DNA of 49,088 bases. Source: Saprospiraceae bacterium. Its GTDB lineage: Bacteria > Bacteroidota > Bacteroidia > Chitinophagales > Saprospiraceae. Positions 40,293 to 49,020 of this stretch are shown in pieces (within the stretch, counting starts at the first letter, position 1; every line of letters starts with the position of its first letter). The notes below the pieces were generated by a model. That model worked only from the letters and a program-made list of their open reading frames with translations, ran no database searches and was not told the DNA's origin. The stretch spans positions 1-49,088 of the forward strand of contig JAIYAP010000006.1 in NCBI GenBank assembly GCA_027488935.1. Direction: 5' to 3'. The position numbers were made by a program, and so were the translations under genes.

Positions 40293-40565
40293 ATGAAAAA
40301 CACGATTGAACAAAAAATCAGGGAGCACTATCCAAAAGCTGAAACTGGCTCCTATGTCACAGAGAAATACCTGTCTTACCCACATATTGGTATTTCGGAT
40401 GAAGGAGAACTTGGTAAAATAATCAGACCAGGTCAATCTGCTTTAAGCAATAGTTGCGGCGCTTTAATGCTTGCACTCAACCGTTTGGAGTCGGATTCGG
40501 AAGAACGACTTCAAATTAACATTAAAAAGCACTCAAAAACATTAAACAATTTGATTTATGAATGA
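40293..40565 (+). CDS. Truncated LCIB-like carbonic anhydrase piece
   Basis: The protein has 90 residues from the ATG at 40293. YLSYPHIGISDEGELGKIIR, then PGQSALSNSCGALMLAL match the C-terminal part of LCIB/LCIC-type beta-carbonic anhydrases, with His in PHIG and Cys in SCGA as two of the three usual zinc ligands. The N-terminal half that supplies the first Cys and the catalytic Asp/Arg is missing, so activity is doubtful unless a partner provides it. Its stop overlaps the PEP carboxylase start by eight bases, so translation is coupled. PEP carboxylase uses bicarbonate, which gives the linkage a clear metabolic sense. Family assignment is by motif only. Confidence 0.5.
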   Translation: MKNTIEQKIREHYPKAETGSYVTEKYLSYPHIGISDEGELGKIIRPGQSALSNSCGALMLALNRLESDSEERLQINIKKHSKTLNNLIYE

Positions 40566-43263
40566 TAAAAATGCTCCATTCAAAAACATTTCTGTTGACA
40601 GAAGATTTATAATTGATTGTTACACGGAGATGCTCTCTCGAATTAACGAAAACGAATTAGTCGTTTTGATTAACAGCACACTGCTGGGCGATAAAATTGA
40701 AGCGCATGAACTTCCAAACGAAAAAATAATTCAATCATTAAGTATTTATTTCCAATTAATGACTTTGGTTGAAGAAAATGCTGCAACCCAATACAGAAGA
40801 AAATTGGAAGACCAGGACAAGAGTATAACGATCCGGGGTTCCTGGGCAGAAGCATTCAATATTTGGAAAAATGCCAACCTTACTGAAGATGAAATGCTCG
40901 ATGCAATTTCCCAAACTCATATAATACCTGTACTTACGGCACACCCTACAGAGGCTAAAAGGATTACGGTTATTGAAATTCATCGTGCGTTGTATTTACT
41001 TTTAGTGCAAAAAGAAAACACATCATTAAGTAAAATTGAACAAAATGTAATTAGAGAAAATATCATCAATCTGTTGGAAAGATGGTGGCGAACAGGCGAA
41101 ATCTACCTGGAAAAACCGGATGTAAAAGATGAAAGAGCCAATGTAATGCACTATTTGAGTAAGGTTTTCCCTGTTGTGCTAAAAAACACAGACATTCATT
41201 TGAAAAGTGCATGGGTGGCATTGGGTTTAAATCCTAACAAAATTAAAAATCCCGATTTATTTCCAACCATTGAATTTGGCAGCTGGGTTGGTGGTGATCG
41301 AGATGGACATCCTTTTGTAACTGCTCCTATTACTAAAGAAACACTGTTACTGCATAGAAAAACTGCGCTTGCACTGATAAGAGAAGCGTTGGTTGATCTG
41401 GTAAAAAAAATATCGGTTTCGGCCATTACAAACCCTGTACCATTCGAACTTTCTGAAGCAATAGACAAAAAAGTTATTGCATTAGGCGAGTCCGGTAAAC
41501 GAGCAACTGATCGCAATCATTACGAACCGTGGAGACAGTTTGTTAGTTTAATCATTTGTCAACTAGACAATACCATTTCTGAAAATATTGCTGATTCCAA
41601 AACACACTATAAATCAAGTAAAGCCTTAGAAGAAGACTTAAAGCTTTTAAGAGCGGTATTAATTCAAAATGGCTTAAAAAGCCTGGCAGAAGATTTATTA
41701 TTTCCAGTTGAGCGATCAGTCAAAAGCTTCGGTTTTCATTTGGCAAAATTAGATATCAGACAAAACAGTGCTTTTCATGACAAAGCCATCACACAAATTT
41801 TAAAAACGAATGGCGAGGAAGACTGTGACTTTGAAAACTGGGATGAAGAGAAACGCGTTCATTATCTAAATCATTTATTAGAAAACAATGAACCTATTAC
41901 AGATGTTGCAATTTCTTACGGCGCAGAGGCAGACGCTGTTTTAGATTGCTACAAAGTTGTTCGCCAACATATTAATCAGTACGGGATAGATGGTATAGGT
42001 TCATTCATTATAAGTATGACCAGAAATTTAAGTGATTTATTGGTTGTTTACTTATTGATGCGTGAAACACAATTATTAAATACCAGCATAAAAGTGGTTC
42101 CACTATTAGAGACAATACAAGACTTACACAACGGTCCACAGATCGTAGCATCATTTTTAAAACACCCAATTACGAAAGCACGCGCAAAAAAAACCGGATT
42201 TAAGCAGGAAGTGATGTTAGGGTATAGTGATAGCAATAAAGATGGAGGTACGATTGCCAGTAAATGGAATTTATATAAAGCCGAAATTGCATTGACTAAA
42301 GCAGGCATAAATAATAACACCGAAATTTACTTTTTCCACGGAACAGGTGGTACCATTAGCAGAGGCGGCGGAAAATATCATCGTTTTTTAGAAAGTATGC
42401 CAGAAAATACAGTTTTCGGCACTTTTAAAATAACAGTACAAGGTGAATCGGTGGCACAACTTTTTGGAAACCCAATGACGGCAATATACAATTTAAGTGC
42501 TTTGTCATCAGGGGTTGCAAGACACTTGGCCGAAAATAAAAATAAAAAGGAAACGCCTCAATACCCTGCTGAATCTATGGAGTTTTTAGCTCAAAAATCA
42601 TTCGAGCATTTTAAAAACTTGATAGATACTCCAGGCTTTATAAATTTTTTCAGTAAAGCTACTTGCATAGATGTTTTAGAAAAAAGTAAAATAGGCTCCA
42701 GACCAGCCAGAAGAACAGGTACTAGAACACTAAAAGACCTAAGAGCTATTCCATGGGTATTTAGTTGGAATTTATCAAGATTTACGCTAACAGGCTGGTT
42801 CGGACTCGGTGAAGCACTAAAAGCACTCAAAGAAGAAAAACCGGAAGAATACAACGCTTTAAAACAGGCCGCTAAACATTGGAATTTTTTTAAATTTTTG
42901 ATGATTCAAACAGAAACCAATCTTATCCTTGCCAACCTCGAAATAATGGAGCAATATGCTTCTTTAGATGAGGATGTTCATGAACGAGATTTATTTATGA
43001 ATCAACTCCTGACAGATTATAAAAATGGCATACACTTTATTGAAATGTTGTTTGACGAACCTTCATCGGATAGAAGAATGGGCCAATATGACAATTTAGA
43101 ATGGCGGAATGACAAACTGTTTGTCTTACATCAACTGCATATAAAATATTTAAAAATATGGAGAAGGTTGACTGATGAAGACAGTTTGGAAAAAGACAAG
43201 TTGCTCAATAAGTTATTGAGTTTAACAAATGCGCTATCAAGTGGTTTGAAAAATACGGGGTAA
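40558..43263 (+). CDS. ppc: Phosphoenolpyruvate carboxylase
   Basis: The 901-residue protein converts PEP and bicarbonate to oxaloacetate. The catalytic His H129 lies in TAHPTEAKR; further signatures are FGSWVGGDRDGHPFVT, GYSDSNKDGG and FFHGTGGTISRGGG, and the C-terminus ends in the shortened form KNTG rather than the common NTG with allosteric Asp contacts. Length is normal for bacterial enzymes (880-930). It follows the LCIB-like piece with overlapping stop/start. Together with the ATPase it forms a lower-GC block that is flanked by a DUF2147 gene and a partial copy of it. Confidence 0.95.
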   Translation: MNDKNAPFKNISVDRRFIIDCYTEMLSRINENELVVLINSTLLGDKIEAHELPNEKIIQSLSIYFQLMTLVEENAATQYRRKLEDQDKSITIRGSWAEAFNIWKNANLTEDEMLDAISQTHIIPVLTAHPTEAKRITVIEIHRALYLLLVQKENTSLSKIEQNVIRENIINLLERWWRTGEIYLEKPDVKDERANVMHYLSKVFPVVLKNTDIHLKSAWVALGLNPNKIKNPDLFPTIEFGSWVGGDRDGHPFVTAPITKETLLLHRKTALALIREALVDLVKKISVSAITNPVPFELSEAIDKKVIALGESGKRATDRNHYEPWRQFVSLIICQLDNTISENIADSKTHYKSSKALEEDLKLLRAVLIQNGLKSLAEDLLFPVERSVKSFGFHLAKLDIRQNSAFHDKAITQILKTNGEEDCDFENWDEEKRVHYLNHLLENNEPITDVAISYGAEADAVLDCYKVVRQHINQYGIDGIGSFIISMTRNLSDLLVVYLLMRETQLLNTSIKVVPLLETIQDLHNGPQIVASFLKHPITKARAKKTGFKQEVMLGYSDSNKDGGTIASKWNLYKAEIALTKAGINNNTEIYFFHGTGGTISRGGGKYHRFLESMPENTVFGTFKITVQGESVAQLFGNPMTAIYNLSALSSGVARHLAENKNKKETPQYPAESMEFLAQKSFEHFKNLIDTPGFINFFSKATCIDVLEKSKIGSRPARRTGTRTLKDLRAIPWVFSWNLSRFTLTGWFGLGEALKALKEEKPEEYNALKQAAKHWNFFKFLMIQTETNLILANLEIMEQYASLDEDVHERDLFMNQLLTDYKNGIHFIEMLFDEPSSDRRMGQYDNLEWRNDKLFVLHQLHIKYLKIWRRLTDEDSLEKDKLLNKLLSLTNALSSGLKNTG

Positions 43264-43279
43264 TCTGGACGGAGACTTC

Positions 43280-43511
43280 CGCACCAGGTACCCCTTGAGT
43301 GGTACGCTGCGCTTGGATTCATCGGGATTGTTTTTATCTACTTTGGGTTGTTGGGTTTGTGGATCATTGGGCTCGCGTAGCCAAACAATTTTACCGTAGT
43401 ATTTGGATCCGATTTTTCCAATCTTAACGCGGGCCTTCCCATTGCTGGGCTCCCACAGTCCGATCAGTTGGTCGCCATTATCCTGTGCCGTGGCCGTAGT
43501 CAGCATGGTGG
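43280..43511 (-). pseudogene. Partial duplicate of the DUF2147 gene
   Basis: About 73 codons match residues 18-90 of the DUF2147 protein at 36502-36954 with only a few changes (for example E to G and M to K). The signal peptide and the C-terminal half are replaced by unrelated sequence. Orientation is the same as the intact gene, 6.6 kb away. Confidence 0.85.
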
Positions 43512-43755
43512 CTCGTCTCGGCAAGGGCCTGCAATGCCCAAATCGGTCGATTGGCCCAAATCAGCGAAATTTCATTGCGAAAAAATGACAGATTCTCCTT
43601 ATTTTCAAGGTGTTGTCTTATATTTGCCAAAGCGAAAACTTGGCTTTAGCGGTCACGCCCCAATGAAATTCCTATAGATTTCCTGGCATTCGTTCGCCAA
43701 AAGCGACAACAGTACCTCGACGCACCTGAACCTTGTATTTACAAAACCGAATGCC

Positions 43756-44616
43756 ATGTCACGTCTTTTCACCCTTTTTTTCTTCCTCTTGCACCTGGTA
43801 TGCTCCGGTCAAATCCTGAACGCCTCGTTCGAAAACTGGACATTCCTCCCCAATGCGGACATCAACGAGCAAAAATGGACGTTGGATAATTGGCAGCACT
43901 TGAGCCCGCTTGGCGATGCGCTATCCTCCCTACACGGCACGTACCGCGATAGCACCGCTAAAACCGGGAATTTTGCCCTCGGCCTTTCCCGTTGGTACAA
44001 TTATACCTTCGATATGGCCCTTTTTCGGGGCGCCTGCTCCGCCAAACCGAAGCTGTTGACCGGCTTTTACCATTATGCGGAGGGCCAAATGAGCGTTGGG
44101 TTGACCGATACGGCTTTGGTGGTTGTTTACCTGACGAAATACAACCCTGCCCTGCAACGGACCGACACGGTCGGTGTCGGGCAAATGGACTTAGCGGGCG
44201 TGGACACGTTTGTTTTTTTCCAGTGCCCCATTACTTATACACAGCCCAATGTTTTGCCCGACAGCCTGACAATCCTGGTGCAGCCAACTAAGTTCAGGTT
44301 CGGCGTAGGCGGCTGCACCAGCAACGCATGGTGCTCATTTTTATCCGTGGATGACCTGGCCCTGTCGTTCAGCACCCAAGCCCCGGAGCCGCCGAGGCCG
44401 AACGTCTTTGCCGTTTTTCCCAACCCAACCGCTTCGAGCCTGACCATTACGGGTGCCATTTCGGGCGAACGGATGCTGATTTTTAATCTCCTGGGGCAGG
44501 TCGTGTACGAGGGGGTGGCCCAATCCGACACCGAGGCGCTTTATATCGGCGGCTTAAAAAGCGGTATCTATTTTTTGAGCATCAACGGAAAAACAGCGTC
44601 GTTTGTGCGGGCGTAA
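43756..44616 (+). CDS. Secreted T9SS protein of unknown function
   Basis: The 286-residue protein has a signal peptide (ending LVCSGQ) and starts its mature part with ILNASFENWTFLPNADINEQ, the usual opening of Bacteroidota secreted proteins with a PCMD/carbohydrate-binding-like sandwich (NxSFENW followed by PxxW motifs). The last 70 residues (VFAVFPNPTASSLTI, FNLLGQVVYEG, LKSGIYFLSI) are a T9SS sorting domain. No catalytic residues are evident; surface binding is likely. It stands alone. Confidence 0.8.
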   Translation: MSRLFTLFFFLLHLVCSGQILNASFENWTFLPNADINEQKWTLDNWQHLSPLGDALSSLHGTYRDSTAKTGNFALGLSRWYNYTFDMALFRGACSAKPKLLTGFYHYAEGQMSVGLTDTALVVVYLTKYNPALQRTDTVGVGQMDLAGVDTFVFFQCPITYTQPNVLPDSLTILVQPTKFRFGVGGCTSNAWCSFLSVDDLALSFSTQAPEPPRPNVFAVFPNPTASSLTITGAISGERMLIFNLLGQVVYEGVAQSDTEALYIGGLKSGIYFLSINGKTASFVRA

Positions 44617-44657
44617 CGCACCCAAGTCACTTGTAATTATTCTAAAATAAACCAACC

Positions 44658-46121
44658 ATGTCCGATCGCACATCAAATCAACATTCCGCCCAAGAGGCGT
44701 ACGACCTTCTGTTTTCCCTGCAAGACGCCCAACGCAGCTGGTTTTTGAACACCGCCGAGGAACTTGAATTGAGTCAGGGAACCGTTTTGGTGCGTCAAAA
44801 CGAAAACCTGAACGCATTTTACATTCTGATGGAGGGCGTATTGAACGTTTTTCACAGCCCTGAAGAACAAAAATTGCTGACCACCCTCGGGCCTGGACAA
44901 ATCATCGGCGAATTGTCTTTTATTGAAAACCTGCCCGCTTCGGCAACCGTGGTGGCGGCCGAACGCTGTATGTTGCTGCATATCTCTTTCGAGGTGCTGC
45001 GCAAGCGTATCGAGGAATCTATTGATTTTCATGTTGCTTTTCAAAATGCCCTGCTGCCGATTCTTTCGCAGCGCCTTCGTTCAGTTACGGCCAAAATGCG
45101 TGCGCTGCAGGAACAGCCGGGCAGCCCGCACCTAACCCATACACCTTTATGGGCTGCTTTGGAAAAATTTAAAGACCAGATGTTTGCCATGAACCACCTG
45201 GAAGCGCGGAAAGACGAAACCGGTTTGAAGGCGCAATTGCCCGCTTTGGCCGAAGCCTTAGGTGCCCTGGTAATCAACGTTCAACAATACCTCGGCGATG
45301 ATGCGCCTGGTACCCAACAGGAAAAAGAAATAACCGGGTACCAGTTACAGCGCGAAATGGCACCTTATTTAATGATGGCCAACTTCCTGCAGCGTTCCTA
45401 TACCAAACCGAGGGGCTATGCCGGCGATTACCTGACCATTTTTCAGATTTATGAAGATCAGGCCATGGGAAACAGTCGCGTGGGAGAACTGCTCGACCGC
45501 TGCTGCCTCGAAAACCCAACTGCCAAGGCTGTCAAAAACAGAAGAATATTGCTGCGTGACCAGATTCACCGCCAGTTGGCCGCCCATCCCGACCGAACCG
45601 TAAATATTTGTATTTTTGCCTGCGGCCCGGCCCAGGAACTCTTTGATGTATATGCAGAACTGGAAAATCCTGAACGCCTCAAAGCGACGCTCATCGATAT
45701 CGACATCAAAGCCCTGGCGCATGTGACTGACCGCCTGGAAAAATACCCAAAAAAATTACCCGTTGCCTTGCACCAGGAAAACCTGATTTACCTCGCGCTC
45801 GGTAAACGCCAAATTTCGCTGCCACCCCAGGACCTGATTTACAGCATCGGACTGATCGACTATTTTAACGACCAGCTGGTGGTGAAACTCAACGATTATG
45901 CCCATCAATTGCTCGCGCCGGGCGGCAGGTTGATTTTGGGTAATTTCCACACCAAAAACCCCATCAAGGCCTTTATGGATCATATTTTGGACTGGAAATT
46001 GATTCACCGCGATGAAAACGACATGAACCGCATATTCGCCAGTTCCCGTTTTAATGCGCCCTGTTCCGAAATCCTGTATGAAAGCGAAGGCATCAATATG
46101 TTTGCTTGCTGCGAAAAATAA
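44658..46121 (+). CDS. Cyclic-nucleotide-binding domain fused to a SAM methyltransferase-like domain
   Basis: The 487-residue cytoplasmic protein has an N-terminal CRP-type cNMP-binding domain (about residues 20-140: FYILMEGVLNVFHSPEEQKL, GPGQIIGELSFIENLPASAT, with the GELSF phosphate cassette). After a helical linker (about 160-260), residues about 300-487 form a class I methyltransferase-like fold (VNICIFACGPAQELFD as the SAM loop, ATLIDIDIKAL, YSIGLIDYF, APGGRLILGNFH). The family is sometimes named for biosynthesis of an extracellular 3-hydroxypalmitate methyl ester signal, but substrate evidence is absent here. The adenylate cyclase at 18576 could supply its ligand (inference). It has no helix-turn-helix. 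Confidence 0.8.
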   Translation: MSDRTSNQHSAQEAYDLLFSLQDAQRSWFLNTAEELELSQGTVLVRQNENLNAFYILMEGVLNVFHSPEEQKLLTTLGPGQIIGELSFIENLPASATVVAAERCMLLHISFEVLRKRIEESIDFHVAFQNALLPILSQRLRSVTAKMRALQEQPGSPHLTHTPLWAALEKFKDQMFAMNHLEARKDETGLKAQLPALAEALGALVINVQQYLGDDAPGTQQEKEITGYQLQREMAPYLMMANFLQRSYTKPRGYAGDYLTIFQIYEDQAMGNSRVGELLDRCCLENPTAKAVKNRRILLRDQIHRQLAAHPDRTVNICIFACGPAQELFDVYAELENPERLKATLIDIDIKALAHVTDRLEKYPKKLPVALHQENLIYLALGKRQISLPPQDLIYSIGLIDYFNDQLVVKLNDYAHQLLAPGGRLILGNFHTKNPIKAFMDHILDWKLIHRDENDMNRIFASSRFNAPCSEILYESEGINMFACCEK

Positions 46122-46186
46122 TGGGAAATTTTGGATGCATTACCTCCGGGCACGCACTTAAAGAGGTGCTAAATCAACTATAAAAA

Positions 46187-47500
46187 ATGAAGAAAGCCAG
46201 GTCTTTAATTCTTTTCGGCGTAATTTCACTTTTGTGTTTTTCACAAATACAAGCGCAGATTTATCTCGAAGCGATCGGGGGTATCAAAAAATTAAATATT
46301 TGCACTTGTGAGGTGACGGAAATTGCACCCATCGGTTCTGCAGGCATTGGCGCTTCGCAAAACCAAAATCCTGTGTACTTAGACGGCGATCAAGTGTTCT
46401 CCTATAATATAATTACAGGTAATTCTACTTTGTTAGGCAATGTTTTGGGCGGATACAATAATTTAGTAGTTGCTGAAAATGGGTTAATTTATTTTGTAGG
46501 AATTAATGCAGCTGGAACAGGTAGTTTTTTAGGTGTATTCAATCCTATATCGGGCGTTTTTACCAATTTGGGAGATTTGCCAACCGGCTTATTTCCCAGT
46601 GGCGATTTGTTTTTTTATAATGGCCTTTTATATATGTTAGGTGGAGATAATGTTGTTAGTGGTGTTTTTGAGATTCCGATCGCCAATCCAGCGGCATCAT
46701 TGCTTGTATTTGATAATCCAACCTTAGGTATTGGCGCAGCCTCATTTTATGTAGGAGGCATTCAAAAAGTGTTTGTTTCAGTGAATAATGGTCTTACAGA
46801 GGATGTTTTTGAGTTAGATATGACTACGGGTGCGCTTACATTGGTCTGCCCAACCATACAAAGCATTTTCGATATGGGCGCCTGGTCTGGTTTGCAATTT
46901 AATGCTTGTTGCGCCAACGATGCTGGCCATTTTCAATCGCTATCGCTGGTTCAGGCATGTGCAGACGAGAGTATCACCCTGAATCATCTTGGAGATGAAG
47001 TTTTAAATCCGGGTGCAGCGCTTTCATTTGTTTTGGTAACCGATTCGACGGCAACGTTGCCCACCGGTATTTTGCAAATTTCATCCATGCCGACTTTTAC
47101 TTTTAATGCTTCCACGATGCAGGTGAATACGGTTTATTTTGTTGCAGCGGTAGCGGCACCGGGGCCGGCTGGTGCACCAGATTGGTCGAGTAATTGTATT
47201 GACCTTTCGTACTTTGCAAAAGTTAAATGGAATGCCTTGCCCACGTTCCAAGTTTTAAGTATCCCTCCGGCATTTTGTGCAAATGGTTGTGCGGAGGTTT
47301 CGCTGCTGTTTTCGGGAAGTTTTCCGATTAACCTATCCTGGTCCTTAGATATAGGAACTGAAAATTTGACCGGTGTTTTTTCTGCGGATACGCCGAATGA
47401 GGTGCTTTCTATTTGTCCACCACCAGGTCAGAATTTCCCAACTGGAAGTTTAAACTTACAATTTTTAAGCATTTCGGATGGGAATTGTGCTTGTCCGTAA
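46187..47500 (+). CDS. Secreted protein with propeller-like part, possibly truncated
   Basis: The 437-residue protein has a signal peptide (ending QIQAQ) and a N-terminal region (about 25-245) that looks like a propeller domain (YLEAIGGIKKLNICTCEVTE, SFLGVFNPISGVFTNLGDLP). After it, an Ig/SprB-like module (about 255-340) is followed by another that breaks off after FPINLSWSLDIG...ISDGNCACP. Relatives usually go on for several hundred residues and end in a T9SS sorting tail, which is missing here. It may be naturally short or cut off. A strong hairpin follows 51 bases after the stop. Confidence 0.65.
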   Translation: MKKARSLILFGVISLLCFSQIQAQIYLEAIGGIKKLNICTCEVTEIAPIGSAGIGASQNQNPVYLDGDQVFSYNIITGNSTLLGNVLGGYNNLVVAENGLIYFVGINAAGTGSFLGVFNPISGVFTNLGDLPTGLFPSGDLFFYNGLLYMLGGDNVVSGVFEIPIANPAASLLVFDNPTLGIGAASFYVGGIQKVFVSVNNGLTEDVFELDMTTGALTLVCPTIQSIFDMGAWSGLQFNACCANDAGHFQSLSLVQACADESITLNHLGDEVLNPGAALSFVLVTDSTATLPTGILQISSMPTFTFNASTMQVNTVYFVAAVAAPGPAGAPDWSSNCIDLSYFAKVKWNALPTFQVLSIPPAFCANGCAEVSLLFSGSFPINLSWSLDIGTENLTGVFSADTPNEVLSICPPPGQNFPTGSLNLQFLSISDGNCACP

Positions 47501-47551
47501 TTTTTGATCTGAATGCCTGCTGCGGCGGATAAATGGCTGATTTGAAATTTT

Positions 47552-47588
47552 TTATACAAATTCGGAATTGGATTCCGAATTTGTATAA
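47552..47588. terminator. Perfect 17-bp hairpin
   Basis: 47552-47568 and 47572-47588 are perfect reverse complements (core ATACAAATTCGGAAT) with a 3-base loop. It lies between the secreted-protein gene and the next gene. The T-run after it is short, so this could be a terminator or a dispersed palindrome. Confidence 0.75.
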
Positions 47589-47704
47589 TTTCATTTTGCC
47601 GTGGCGTGATGCAGCAGCGGTCGCAAATTGAGCGGTTTGGAAACAGCAGGCATCGGGACAGAAAAAAATTCTAATTTTTTAACACAAATTATTTTAAAAA
47701 CGTG

Positions 47705-47712
47705 TATTTTTG
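47705..47712 (+). promoter_or_regulatory. -7 box of the gene at 47746
   Basis: TATTTTTG matches TAnnTTTG, 33 bases before the ATG. No TTG -33 is visible at the usual distance. Confidence 0.4.
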
Positions 47713-47745
47713 TGGCATCTAATTCATTTTTAAAACAAAAAAATT

Positions 47746-48276
47746 ATGGGCGCCTATCTACACATCGGATTTGTAGCAAAAGCAACAACTGAACTACCCG
47801 CAGGCATTTCCAAGGGCAAATTGCTCGAAAAGATCGAAGATTATTATCCCAACACGGCTTTCGATTGCACCGAATCGGACGGCGAAATCACGTTCACCCT
47901 GAAATCGGAAGTAGTCAAAGCGGAATTACTACCTTTTGTCCGGCAGGTTTACGAAGATTTTCATGGCGATCCGGAGCGCGGATGGCTGAAAACGGCACTT
48001 AACTTCATTGAAAAATATGCCGGGGAGCCCGATTGGCTCGAGAAAGCGGAAGAAGCCGAATTGTACGATTTTTCGCCCGATGACTACGATGTGCATGACG
48101 ATTTTGAAATCGGCGGAAAAAGAGTTCGACTGTATACTACCGTCGTAGCCCTGGGCTCGGAAGGGAAATTTTTGATGGAGGAGTGCGGAAAAACGCTTCA
48201 ATTCATGGAAACTTGTGCGCAGCGCGCCTATACTGAATTTCAACTCGGAATGGCTTTTCGGGTGTTTGTGCTTTAA
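47746..48276 (+). CDS. Cytoplasmic protein of unknown function
   Basis: This 176-residue acidic protein has no signal peptide or membrane segment. The N-terminal part reads MGAYLHIGFVAKATTELPAG and the middle and end are rich in Asp/Glu/Tyr (EEAELYDFSPDDYDVHDDFE, then VRLYTTVVALGSEGKF). Size, acidity and isolated position would suit an immunity or anti-toxin protein of a polymorphic toxin system, but no toxin is adjacent. No family is recognised. Confidence 0.55.
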   Translation: MGAYLHIGFVAKATTELPAGISKGKLLEKIEDYYPNTAFDCTESDGEITFTLKSEVVKAELLPFVRQVYEDFHGDPERGWLKTALNFIEKYAGEPDWLEKAEEAELYDFSPDDYDVHDDFEIGGKRVRLYTTVVALGSEGKFLMEECGKTLQFMETCAQRAYTEFQLGMAFRVFVL

Positions 48277-48472
48277 AGTAGCGGGGTGGGCATTAACCGC
48301 TTATAGAGCAACGAGCGCTGTGGGCATGAATGCAAGACCTGGAAAACAAAACTATTTGTGTCTATATTTGGTTATTTATGTATCTTACCGTAAATTTGTT
48401 GCAAAATTGAATGCATACAATGCACAAGTAAGAACGTAAAATATGATTGAATCATTTACGAGCAAATGTTGT

Positions 48473-48480
48473 TACATTTG
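48473..48480 (+). promoter_or_regulatory. -7 box of the toxin-antitoxin operon
   Basis: TACATTTG matches TAnnTTTG, 25 bases before the ATG at 48505, with a TTG 23 bases upstream (48447-48449), slightly longer than the best spacing. The gap 48277-48446 holds nothing recognised. Confidence 0.45.
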
Positions 48481-48504
48481 TAAATAAAAAAATCTTATTA
48501 TCGA

Positions 48505-48735
48505 ATGGAGGCCTTAGCAAGACCGTTGTCAAATCTTCAACTTGAACTACTCAAAACCTTTTCCCATAATTTGAGCGATCAAGACCTTTTACAAGTAAAG
48601 ACCTTACTAGCTGCCTTTTTTGCAGAAAAGTCAATTGAATCGGCCAATAAAGTATGGGATGAAGAAGGTTGGAATCCTGATAAAGTTGACCAACTCTTGA
48701 ATACTAAACTCAGGACACCTTACCAGCAAAAATAA
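48505..48735 (+). CDS. Antitoxin-like small protein
   Basis: The 76-residue protein resembles the helical antitoxins found with PIN toxins in Bacteroidota and cyanobacteria: a helical start (LELLKTFSHNLSDQDLLQVK, TLLAAFFAEK) and a C-terminal NKVWDEEGWNPDKVDQLLN stretch that typically masks the toxin. It stops three bases before the toxin start, the usual arrangement. It would neutralise the PIN nuclease and repress its own promoter. Confidence 0.8.
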   Translation: MEALARPLSNLQLELLKTFSHNLSDQDLLQVKTLLAAFFAEKSIESANKVWDEEGWNPDKVDQLLNTKLRTPYQQK

Positions 48736-48738
48736 TTT

Positions 48739-49017
48739 ATGCGGGTAGTATTGGACACCAATGTACTGTTAGTAAGCATATCTAATCGGTCACCTTACCA
48801 TTGGGTTTACCGCGCATTACTCCAGAGAGAATATGAATTATGCGTAACTACAGACATCCTGTTCGAATATGCTGAAATAGTTGAGCGACATATGGGAGTA
48901 GAGGCTAGTGAAAGTTTACAAGGTACCTTGGATAACCTGTCCAACGTTATATTAACCACATCCTATTTCACAATGGTTCGTAAAGAAATCGGCGTAGCCG
49001 ATTTGAAAACATATTAA
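48739..49017 (+). CDS. PIN-domain toxin, C-terminally truncated
   Basis: The first 75 residues are a clear PIN domain of the toxin-antitoxin type (COG1569-like): MRVVLDTNVLLVSISNRSPY with the first acidic residue D6, then VTTDILFEYAEIVERHMG with the second set (E44 and neighbours). The domain normally continues for about 60 more residues with DPDDNKFVDCA-like motifs carrying the last two acidic residues. Here, after ILTTSYF, the sequence turns into unrelated MVRKEIGVADLKTY and stops at 92 residues, so the active site is incomplete. The cut lies close to a putative insertion sequence on the right. Confidence 0.75.
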   Translation: MRVVLDTNVLLVSISNRSPYHWVYRALLQREYELCVTTDILFEYAEIVERHMGVEASESLQGTLDNLSNVILTTSYFTMVRKEIGVADLKTY

Positions 49018-49020
49018 TAA

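Noticed and set aside
43403-43677. Two + strand frames of 61 and 69 codons
   Set aside because: They overlap the antisense of the broken DUF2147 copy and have no family features.
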